From assembly GCF_900455735.1 (NCBI RefSeq), contig NZ_UAUI01000029.1, positions 124,001 to 188,000 on the forward strand: a stretch of 64,000 nucleotides of DNA, written 5' to 3'. The notes below the pieces were generated by a model. It was given only the letters and a program-made list of their open reading frames with translations, searched no databases and was not told the DNA's origin. Each line of letters opens with the position of its first letter. Position 1 is the stretch's first letter. This document shows, one piece after another, positions 57,066 through 64,000 of the stretch. This DNA comes from Rhodococcus wratislaviensis (GTDB lineage: Bacteria; Actinomycetota; Actinomycetes; Mycobacteriales; Mycobacteriaceae). The position numbers were made by a program, and so were the translations under genes.

Positions 57066-57101
57066 GATCCGCTGAGCGCGGAGGTGATCCGCTTTGCGCG
57101 G
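57066..57101. promoter_or_regulatory. Direct repeats in the pheA2 / pheR divergent promoter
   Basis: GATCCGCTGAGCGCGG (57066-57081) and GATCCGCTTTGCGCGG (57086-57101) differ at two positions and are spaced exactly 20 bases apart. Two same-face half-sites are the classic AraC/XylS arrangement. They lie 74 bases from pheA2 and 57 from pheR, so PheR is the likely binder of both promoters. Confidence 0.7.
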
Positions 57102-57157
57102 TGACTTGGATCACGCCGAAAATTGCAATCGAAGGTGTCCGTAGTCACACTGGTGCC

Positions 57158-58096
57158 ATGCAGCCCGCGTCCAAGCTGATTCGCCCCGAAGATTGGGACG
57201 AAGCGTCGCACGTGGTGTCGGACGTGTACTTCCCACACCGGCTGACCCCGCTGAACAGGTCCAACGCGGGCAACACCGTCGCGGAGGCGGTGGAACTCGG
57301 GCCGGTCAAGATCACCCACATCGGCTGGGGCGCGGACGTGTCGATCCAGTCGGACCACCCCGGCGCGTATGCGATCAACGTGCCGCTGTCGGGGCATCTG
57401 GAATCGGTGACCGGCAAGCACGAGGTGTCGTCCGTGCCCGGGGCGGGAACGATATGCCCGCCCGACACGACGACGCTCATCACCGACTGGAGCAAGGACT
57501 GCTCCATCATCGGCGTGCGCGTCGACCGCGACTACCTGCACCGCGAGATGGCGCGGATCCTGGCGCGGCCGGGACTGCGACTGCCCCCGCAGTTGGATCT
57601 GACCAGCGAGAACGGTGCCAGCTGGCTGGCCCTGGTGCGGTCGCTGCTCGACCAGATGCTGCGGTCGGACGGCATCTACACCAACCCCCTCGTCGCCGAG
57701 CAACTGTCGGGGGCGGTCACCACGGCGCTGGTCCTGGCAGCGATCCCGGACGACGAGACGGCCGGTGCCGGTACCCGGCCGCGCATCGTCAAGCGCGTCA
57801 TCGACGAGATCCACGCCGATCCTGCACGGGCGTGGACGGCGGCCGAGATGGCCGAGATCGCGGGTGTCGGGGTTCGGCGCCTGCAGGAGGGATTCCAGGA
57901 GTACGTCGGGGTGAGCCCCCGCGACTACCTGCTGGACGTCCGGCTCGAACGCGTCCACGACGACCTGCTGCGCGCGGACGGTTCGTCGACGGTCGCCGAG
58001 GTCGCGATGCGCTGGGGTTTCACCCACACCGGCCGGTTCGCGGCGGCGTACCGGCGGAAGTACGGCGTGGCGCCCTCGGAAGCACTCCGGGGCTGA
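57158..58096 (+). CDS. pheR: AraC-family regulator of phenol hydroxylase
   Basis: 312 residues from ATG 57158; a frame to 57050 would run through the operator region. The sensor domain (HIGWGADVSIQSDHPGAYAINVPLSG) and the double helix-turn-helix (WTAAEMAEIAGVGVRRLQEGFQEYVG and VAEVAMRWGFTHTGRFAAAYRRKYG) closely parallel the AraC protein near gcoA. Its position divergent from pheA2A1 matches rhodococcal PheR, an activator responsive to phenol. A short hairpin follows the stop codon. Confidence 0.88.
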   Translation: MQPASKLIRPEDWDEASHVVSDVYFPHRLTPLNRSNAGNTVAEAVELGPVKITHIGWGADVSIQSDHPGAYAINVPLSGHLESVTGKHEVSSVPGAGTICPPDTTTLITDWSKDCSIIGVRVDRDYLHREMARILARPGLRLPPQLDLTSENGASWLALVRSLLDQMLRSDGIYTNPLVAEQLSGAVTTALVLAAIPDDETAGAGTRPRIVKRVIDEIHADPARAWTAAEMAEIAGVGVRRLQEGFQEYVGVSPRDYLLDVRLERVHDDLLRADGSSTVAEVAMRWGFTHTGRFAAAYRRKYGVAPSEALRG

Positions 58097-58111
58097 CGGT
58101 CCGGCGTCAGC
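58092..58111. terminator. Stem-loop between pheR and the multicopper oxidase gene
   Basis: GCTGACG pairs with CGTCAGC (seven base pairs) around a six-base loop, over the pheR stop and the end of the oppositely oriented oxidase gene. It is a plausible bidirectional terminator, weaker than the one at 54743. Confidence 0.5.
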
Positions 58112-59591
58112 TCACGTAGGAGAAGATCGTCGCCATTCCGGCGGCAAGGTGATAGTCGTTGTGGCAGTGCGTGATCCACTGGCCCGGGTTGGTCGCGTCG
58201 ATGTCGGCGGCGACGGTCTGTCCGGGGAGCACGATCACGGTGTCCTTCCGCGGTCCGGAGCCGTCCGGCCGGGCCACGGCGAACGTGTGCCCGTGCAGGT
58301 GCATGGGGTGGAACATCATCGTGGGGTTCGTGTAGACCAGCCGTACCCGCTGGTCCCGGTGGACGGTCAGCGGCGTGTGGTCGGGATAGGCCTGGCCGTT
58401 CACCGTCCACGTGTACTGCTTCATGTCGCCGCCGAGCGACGCCTCGAGGGTGACACCCGGGTCGACGACGGGTAGCCGGACGGCGTCGGTGGCCCTCAGG
58501 TCGGCCACGGTGAGCGGGGGAGGGTCCAGTTCGCGGGGCGCGACGGTGGGGTCGGGGGCGGCGCCGCCGCCGGTGCGCACCACCGCGAATCCCTGCGCGC
58601 CCTTCCCCTCGGCCACCGCGACCAGCGGGAACACCCCGTCCTGCAGGGTGACGACGGCGTCGTACCGCTCGCCCATACCGATCAGCACCGAATCGGTGTC
58701 GACCGGTTCGACGGGGAAGCCGCCCGTGTCGGTGACGGTCAGCCGGTGGCCACCCAGCGCGACCCGGAACGCGGTGTCGTCGCCGGCGTTGATCAGCCGG
58801 ATGCGGGCGCGGTGGCCCGGCCGCGCTGTGAACACGGTCGGATCGCCGGGTGGTTTCCCGTTCAGCAGGTACACGGCGTACCGGACGTCGCCGGAGTCAC
58901 CGCCGAGCACGGGCGACGTCATCTCGGGCATGGACGCCATCCGCCCGCCGCGGAGCGCGTCGAAGACTTGCGACGGCGTGCGGTCGGTCAACCAGTCGGA
59001 CACCACGACGACGAACTCGGTGTCGTAGTTCGCGGGTGTCCCGGGATCGTCGATGATCAGAGCCCCGTACAGCCCTCGGCCGCGCTGGAGATCGCCGTGC
59101 GTGTGGTACCAGTAGGTGCCCGGGTCGGGCGGGATGAAGTCGTAGACGAACTCTGTGCCCGCCGGTATCGGGGCCTGTGTGACATCCGGGACCCCGTCCA
59201 TGTCGTTGCGGATGGCCAGCCCGTGCCAGTGCACCGTGGTGGAATCCGAGAGCTGGTTGCGAAACCGCACCTGGACCCTGTCCCCGACGTTCGCCCGGAG
59301 TATCGGGCCCGGCAGTTGCGTGTTGTACAGCCACGCAGCGGTGCGCGTACCTGCGATGTCGACGTCGGATTGTGCCGCGGAGAGTTCGTAGGCGACCGGT
59401 CTGCCCCCGGGAAAGCGGCGTTCCTCGGCCTCGGCGTACGCGCGTACGTCCGGAGAGTCGGGCCCGATCGCGGCCTCGGCGTCGTCGGTGCGGGAGCAGG
59501 CCCCGGTGAGCCCGAGCAGTGCGGCTCCCGCTCCCCACTGCAGCACGCGTCGCCGGGACAACTGCACGTCGAGTGGACGGTTCCCAGGCAT
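58107..59591 (-). CDS. Exported multicopper oxidase (laccase-like)
   Basis: 494 residues from ATG 59591. The N-terminus has a twin-arginine motif (SRRRVLQWG at 12-20), a hydrophobic core and a possible lipobox ending at Cys32. It would be exported folded by Tat and perhaps lipid-anchored. All four copper-binding segments are present: VHWHG, YWYHTHG, HPMHLHGHTFA and HCHNDYHLAAGM, so type 1, 2 and 3 coppers are complete. Three cupredoxin domains fit its length. It may oxidise phenolics or metal ions at the surface. Location among phenol and guaiacol genes suggests a role in lignin-type aromatics or in copper or catechol detoxification, but this is inference. Confidence 0.92.
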   Translation of the reverse strand: MPGNRPLDVQLSRRRVLQWGAGAALLGLTGACSRTDDAEAAIGPDSPDVRAYAEAEERRFPGGRPVAYELSAAQSDVDIAGTRTAAWLYNTQLPGPILRANVGDRVQVRFRNQLSDSTTVHWHGLAIRNDMDGVPDVTQAPIPAGTEFVYDFIPPDPGTYWYHTHGDLQRGRGLYGALIIDDPGTPANYDTEFVVVVSDWLTDRTPSQVFDALRGGRMASMPEMTSPVLGGDSGDVRYAVYLLNGKPPGDPTVFTARPGHRARIRLINAGDDTAFRVALGGHRLTVTDTGGFPVEPVDTDSVLIGMGERYDAVVTLQDGVFPLVAVAEGKGAQGFAVVRTGGGAAPDPTVAPRELDPPPLTVADLRATDAVRLPVVDPGVTLEASLGGDMKQYTWTVNGQAYPDHTPLTVHRDQRVRLVYTNPTMMFHPMHLHGHTFAVARPDGSGPRKDTVIVLPGQTVAADIDATNPGQWITHCHNDYHLAAGMATIFSYVS

Positions 59592-59640
59592 CCCCGCTCC
59601 TTCCGCGGGTGACCGTTTCCCGTGACGCTACTCGGGCGGG

Positions 59641-60588
59641 TCAGGCCAGGGCGCCGATTCGCGCCCGGTCGCGCAGTGCGATGAGTTCGCGGGCGTGCGC
59701 CTCCAGTTTGCGATCCTCGTCGGACTGCGGAACCCACTGCCGCGCCGCCGTCGCGGCGCCGTCCTCGTCGACGGCGGCGACCACGGTGAGGCAGTGGGTG
59801 GTCAGGTTCATCTCCCGGGTGCGCGGGTCACCGGACCGCACGTGCACCGAGATGTGCATGGTCTGCGCGCCGGTGTGCAGCAGGCGGGCGTCGACCTCGA
59901 CGACGTGACCGATCTGGATCGGGCGGTAGAAACGAACCCCGCCGGCGTAGACGGACACGCACGGTGTGCCGTTCCACGACGTGCCGCACAGGTAGGCGGC
60001 CTCGTCGATCCAGCGCATCACGGTTCCGCCGTGGGTCTTGCCGCCCCAGTTGACGTCGGTGGGCGCGGCGAGGAACCGGGTGAGTGATTCCGGTGCGGTG
60101 CCCGCGTCGGTGTAATTCTGCTTGCTCATCGCCTCTTCGATGTCGGCTCGCAGGCCGATGCGCATGACCGCTTCTTCGGACTCCGCTCGGTCGGTGGCGG
60201 TGACGGGCTGCCACGGCGGCACACTCGTCGGCTTTCCGGAGTCGTCGACGGCCACGAAGATGATCAGGCAGTTGCTGGCCTCGGTGAACTGCCCGGTCCG
60301 CGGGTCGGCCGACGACACGGTGCACTGGATGTGCATGCTCGAGCGCCCCGTGTGGACGAGCCGCGCTTCGACCTCGACGAGGTGTCCCGACTCGATGGAC
60401 CGGGTGAACTTGATGTTTCCCACGTAGGCGGTGACGCAGTAGCTCCCGCTCCAGCCGACCGCGCAGGCGTAGGCGGCCTTGTCGATCCATTCGAGGATCC
60501 GGCCCCCCTGGACGGCCCCTCCGAGCGTCGCGACCTCGGTGGGTGCGGCCAGGAAGCGGAGGGTGATGCTGCGGGGAGGCGTGGTCAT
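59641..60588 (-). CDS. Acyl-CoA thioesterase with two tandem hotdog domains
   Basis: 315 residues from ATG 60588 (GAGG nine bases upstream); the frame extends to 60876 without a supported start. Two homologous hotdog domains are evident, residues 1-150 and 170-315: each begins FLAAPT and contains a conserved GG-x-x-x-x-W-I-D-E/K-A-A-Y signature, once as GGRILEWIDKAAY and once as GGTVMRWIDEAAY, followed by V-x-F-x-R-x-I. This is the acyl-CoA thioesterase family type that hydrolyses CoA esters. The substrate is unknown. It lies on the opposite strand from the dioxygenase-like gene, with 231 bases between starts that include the paired palindromes. Confidence 0.88.
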   Translation of the reverse strand: MTTPPRSITLRFLAAPTEVATLGGAVQGGRILEWIDKAAYACAVGWSGSYCVTAYVGNIKFTRSIESGHLVEVEARLVHTGRSSMHIQCTVSSADPRTGQFTEASNCLIIFVAVDDSGKPTSVPPWQPVTATDRAESEEAVMRIGLRADIEEAMSKQNYTDAGTAPESLTRFLAAPTDVNWGGKTHGGTVMRWIDEAAYLCGTSWNGTPCVSVYAGGVRFYRPIQIGHVVEVDARLLHTGAQTMHISVHVRSGDPRTREMNLTTHCLTVVAAVDEDGAATAARQWVPQSDEDRKLEAHARELIALRDRARIGALA

Positions 60589-60766
60589 CGATGTGATCCT
60601 CGGGAATTCGACGTGGCCGGCACGAGGGCGCGAACCGGGGACGGCGAAACGTCGTTGTCCGCCGGTGGCGGGGAAATTATCCCACAGATGCACCCGGCCG
60701 ACCCGTCCGCGATGTGAACAGACCGGAGGTTGACGAATGCGTGTGACCACGCGCACACTCGACATC

Positions 60767-60781
60767 GACCGCACAGCGTTC
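60767..60781. promoter_or_regulatory. Weak CatR-type palindrome (upstream copy, dioxygenase-like gene)
   Basis: GACCGCACAGCGTTC matches the GTACGC-N3-GCGTAC pattern at 9 of 12 arm positions. Its centre is exactly 20 bases before that of the perfect copy at 60787. The same weak-then-strong arrangement occurs in front of catA. Confidence 0.5.
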
Positions 60782-60786
60782 TCAAT

Positions 60787-60801
60787 GTACGCATAGCGTA
60801 C
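60787..60801. promoter_or_regulatory. Perfect CatR-type palindrome before the dioxygenase-like gene
   Basis: GTACGC-ATA-GCGTAC is a perfect 15-base dyad ending 18 bases before the ATG of the small dioxygenase-like gene. It is identical in its arms to the palindrome at 62244 upstream of catA. The IclR-type CatR encoded between them is the obvious candidate binder. Confidence 0.75.
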
Positions 60802-60819
60802 GAGTGATCGGATCAGGTG

Positions 60820-61359
60820 ATGACCTCGACGTCGACGACGACCGCACCTCACGTGGACCGGGCAGGCCTCGACCACGTCGACCGGGAGTTCTACCTCCCC
60901 GCGCAGCGAGTGCTGCCATGGAAGGCGAACCTCGCGGCGCTCCCCGGCGAACCGGGAACTCCGCTCCGCATCGCGGGGGTGGTGCGCTCACGCGACGGCG
61001 ATCCACTGTCGGGGGCGGAACTCGAGATCTGGCACGCGGACGCCGACGGCTGCTACTCCGGGTACTCCGTCGAGATTCTGCGCAACAACCTGCGCGGCAT
61101 CGTCGTCACGTGCGCCGGTGGCCGCTTCGACATCTCGACCGTGCGGCCCGCACCGTGCGAATTCTCCAGCGCCCGGAGCGAAGCCGACGTGGGTCACGTC
61201 AACGTGATCGTGCATGCGCGGGGCTTCCGTCCGCTCGAGACGCGGCTGGTTCCGACGCCGGGCGCGTCGCGGGAAGTGGGCGCGTCCGCCGTGGAGTCGC
61301 CCGTCGGCGTCAGTGCCGGCGGCGAGGTCGCCTGCGACTTCGTGCTCGACCCGGTCTGA
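60820..61359 (+). CDS. Small intradiol ring-cleavage dioxygenase homologue with lost iron ligands
   Basis: 179 residues from ATG 60820 (a GTG directly precedes it at 60817). It has the intradiol dioxygenase beta-sandwich signature AELEIWHADADGCYSGYS and LRGIVVTCAGGRFDISTVRPAP, but no N-terminal helical dimerisation domain. Aligned with CatA, the first Tyr ligand is kept (Y79). The second Tyr is replaced by Cys (C113 in PAPCEF), and of the HxH pair only the first His remains (H126; N128 replaces the second). Classical Fe(III) binding and catechol cleavage are therefore unlikely. It may bind an aromatic ligand, be a scaffold or have a new chemistry. It ends 15 bases from the catR stop. Confidence 0.85.
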   Translation: MTSTSTTTAPHVDRAGLDHVDREFYLPAQRVLPWKANLAALPGEPGTPLRIAGVVRSRDGDPLSGAELEIWHADADGCYSGYSVEILRNNLRGIVVTCAGGRFDISTVRPAPCEFSSARSEADVGHVNVIVHARGFRPLETRLVPTPGASREVGASAVESPVGVSAGGEVACDFVLDPV

Positions 61360-61373
61360 CCGACGTGACGCCG

Positions 61374-62144
61374 TCAGCCGGCGTAGCCCATGTCCGAGCT
61401 CAGTGCGGCCGCGGCGGCCAGGACGCACGGGACGGCCTGTTCCCGGAACTGCACGGGAGTGTTGCGCGCGGACGACGTGGAACAGGCGACGACCCCGACC
61501 ACTGTGCCGCCTGCGTCGCGGACGGGGGCGGCCAGCGAGATCAGCCCCTTCTCCAGCTCCTCGGACGTCAGGGCGAATCCCTGCTCGCGGACCTTGGCGA
61601 GTTCCCGCTCGAGTTCGGCTGCCGTGCCGATGGTTTCGGGCCCGAGTTTCTGGAACGTGGACTCGGCGACCACCCGCTCGACCACGTCGGCGGGAGCCCA
61701 GGCGAGGAGCGCGCGGCCCATGGATGTGGCGTAGGCGGGGACGCGGGTGCCGACGGAGACGTTGATGCTCATGATCCGCCGGACGGGGACTCGAGCCGCG
61801 TACACCACGTCGGCGCCGTCGAGTACGCCGAGCGACGCGGACTCCTGGGTCTTCTCGGCCACCTCGAGCAGTCGGGGCATCGCGGCCTCGATCAGCGCGT
61901 GCGACTCCGAGTAGTGCTGTCCGATGCTGAGCACACGGGGGGTGAGCGACCACCGGCCGCCCGCGCCGGCGACGTACCCCAGCTTCTGCAGGGTGAGCAG
62001 GATCCGGCGGACGGCGGGGCGCGACAGTCCCGCTTCCGTGGCGAGTTCGGCGAGCGTGGGGTTCGGGCGTTGGGCGTCGAACGCCAGCAGCACGGCGAAA
62101 CCGCGCTCGATGCTCTGGATGTAATCGCGATCGCTCTCGGTCAT
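61374..62144 (-). CDS. catR: IclR-family regulator of catechol catabolism
   Basis: 256 residues from ATG 62144, with GGAGG five bases upstream; an in-frame GTG at 62156 overlaps that site. The N-terminal winged helix is SIERGFAVLLAFDAQRPNPTLAELATEAGLSRPAVRRILLTLQKLGYV. Residues 80-250 form the IclR effector domain (SMGRALLAWAP, GFALTSEELEKGLISLAAPVRD). It resembles PcaR/PobR-type regulators of the 3-oxoadipate pathway. It is divergent from catABC, and the palindromes at 62224-62258 lie between the two. Its role as repressor or activator of cat genes follows from homology and position. Confidence 0.9.
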   Translation of the reverse strand: MTESDRDYIQSIERGFAVLLAFDAQRPNPTLAELATEAGLSRPAVRRILLTLQKLGYVAGAGGRWSLTPRVLSIGQHYSESHALIEAAMPRLLEVAEKTQESASLGVLDGADVVYAARVPVRRIMSINVSVGTRVPAYATSMGRALLAWAPADVVERVVAESTFQKLGPETIGTAAELERELAKVREQGFALTSEELEKGLISLAAPVRDAGGTVVGVVACSTSSARNTPVQFREQAVPCVLAAAAALSSDMGYAG

Positions 62145-62187
62145 TGCGGCCTCCACCAGCGATTCGTGTGCGTATTCGGACTCGGGG

Positions 62188-62193
62188 TTGACA
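62188..62193 (+). promoter_or_regulatory. Candidate -35 element of the catA promoter
   Basis: TTGACA matches the consensus -35 hexamer. It lies just upstream of the paired palindromes in the 207-base catR-catA gap. A convincing -10 at 17-18 bases is not obvious, so the call is tentative. Confidence 0.3.
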
Positions 62194-62222
62194 TTTCAAT
62201 GTGACTGCGCGCACAGTAGTGA

Positions 62223-63194
<972 letters not shown>

Positions 63195-63223
63195 CCCGTT
63201 CCACCCGTAGAGAAAGTGATCCG

Positions 63224-64000
63224 ATGACCGACCTGTCGATCGTTTCCGTCGAAACGACGATCCTCGATGTGCCGCTGGTGCGTCCCCACAAGTTCGCCAC
63301 CACGTCGATGACGGCGCAGCCACTGCTGCTCGTCGCCGTCACGACCGCGGGCGGCGTGACCGGCTACGGCGAGGGCGTCGTCCCCGGCGGCCCGTGGTGG
63401 GGCGGCGAATCGGTGGAGACGATGCAGGCGATCGTCGAGCGGTACATCGTCCCGGTGCTGCTGGGGCGGGGTGTCGACGAGATCACCGGCATCATGTCGG
63501 ACATCGAACGAGTCGTCGCCAATGCCCGTTTCGCGAAGGCCGCCGTCGACGTCGCTTTGCACGACGCCTGGGCCCGCAGCCTGGGTGTGCCCGTGCACAC
63601 GCTGCTCGGCGGCGCCTTCCGGAAGAGTGTCGACGTCACGTGGGCCCTCGGCGCCGCACCCGCCGAGGAGATCATCGAGGAGGCGCTCGGGCTCGTCGAG
63701 TCGAAGCGGCACTTCAGTTTCAAGCTGAAGATGGGTGCGCTCGATCCCGAGGTCGACACTGCCCGGGTGGTCCAGATCGCGCAGGCTCTGCAGGGCAAGG
63801 CCGGCGTCCGCATCGACGTCAACGCCCGCTGGGACAGGCTCACTGCGCTGAAGTACGTGCCCCGCCTCGTCGAAGGCGGCGTCGAACTGATCGAGCAGCC
63901 CACGCCCGGTGAGCAGCTCGAGGTCCTCGCCGAGCTCAACCGACTCGTCCCCGTCCCGGTGATGGCGGACGAGAGCGTGCAGACTCCGCACGACGCCCTC
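63224..64000 (+). CDS. catB: Muconate cycloisomerase, 3' end beyond the window
   Basis: Only the first 259 residues are visible; the gene runs off the window edge. It belongs to the enolase superfamily, muconate-lactonising subgroup. The visible parts are the capping domain, then the barrel with the catalytic KxK (K167, K169 in FKLKMG) and the metal ligands D198 (IDVN), E224 (IEQPTPG) and D249 (MADES). A further catalytic Lys should lie outside the window. It converts cis,cis-muconate to muconolactone. It follows catA by 29 bases, and catC is expected next. Confidence 0.94.
   Translation, partial: MTDLSIVSVETTILDVPLVRPHKFATTSMTAQPLLLVAVTTAGGVTGYGEGVVPGGPWWGGESVETMQAIVERYIVPVLLGRGVDEITGIMSDIERVVANARFAKAAVDVALHDAWARSLGVPVHTLLGGAFRKSVDVTWALGAAPAEEIIEEALGLVESKRHFSFKLKMGALDPEVDTARVVQIAQALQGKAGVRIDVNARWDRLTALKYVPRLVEGGVELIEQPTPGEQLEVLAELNRLVPVPVMADESVQTPHDAL

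Noticed and set aside
57050-57157. Longer N-terminus for PheR
   Set aside because: It would place the 16-base operator-like repeats inside coding sequence, and the added residues have no match to the paralogous AraC protein.
59435-59446. GTACGCGCGTAC palindrome resembling the CatR arms
   Set aside because: It has no three-base spacer, lies inside the multicopper oxidase coding region and lacks a 20-base partner.

Overview
The window is high-GC actinobacterial DNA. Gene content points to Rhodococcus, close to R. jostii or R. opacus: an actinobacterial benABCDK cluster, catRAB, a two-component phenol hydroxylase (pheA1/pheA2/pheR), guaiacol O-demethylase gcoAB, a SigD-like sigma factor and a PknK-like kinase. 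The species is an inference from family resemblance; no database was searched. No rRNA, tRNA or CRISPR array was seen, and no gene-free stretch exceeds about 300 bases.

Layout. (1) 1-8854, plus strand: a tightly overlapping operon with a sugar-type ABC importer (permease, double ATPase, permease) followed by an NDMA/mycofactocin-type alcohol dehydrogenase, an aldehyde dehydrogenase, a GMC oxidoreductase, a small HbpS/GlcG-like protein and an aldo/keto reductase. It probably takes up and oxidises a polyol or sugar. (2) 8861-19318: a PknK-like kinase/ATPase, a cyclase-family hydrolase, a MoaD-like/BNR-repeat gene pair, a SigD-like sigma factor, an AAA ATPase, an aconitase-family enzyme and an M50B-like membrane peptidase. 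(3) 19253-33958, minus strand: one 4901-residue, four-module nonribosomal peptide synthetase (C-A-T-E / C-A-T / C-A-T / C-A-T-TE). (4) 34094-39549: gpsA, a secreted protein, a DUF222/HNH gene, an intact ISL3-type insertion sequence and a methyltransferase. (5) 39653-45485: a large LuxR-family ATPase regulator divergent from korAB (2-oxoacid:ferredoxin oxidoreductase). (6) 45461-64000: an aromatic catabolic island with benABCDK, gcoAB, an AraC regulator, pheA1/pheA2/pheR, a multicopper oxidase, a double-hotdog thioesterase, an intradiol dioxygenase-like gene, catR, catA and the start of catB.

How the island works. Benzoate (BenABCD), guaiacol (GcoAB) and phenol (PheA1A2) all converge on catechol. 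CatA opens catechol to cis,cis-muconate and CatB cyclises it. Two AraC paralogues sit divergently next to gcoA and pheA2, each with a 20-bp-period repeat between the genes. An IclR regulator (CatR) sits next to catA, and paired palindromes lie in front of both catA and the dioxygenase-like gene.

Main unusual observations: the insertion sequence, with a perfect 8-bp target duplication, has split a near-consensus SOS (LexA-type) box in front of the DUF222/HNH gene; BenC carries a C-terminal FCD sensor domain normally found in GntR regulators; and a small intradiol dioxygenase homologue has lost two of four iron ligands but has operator-like palindromes matching those of catA.
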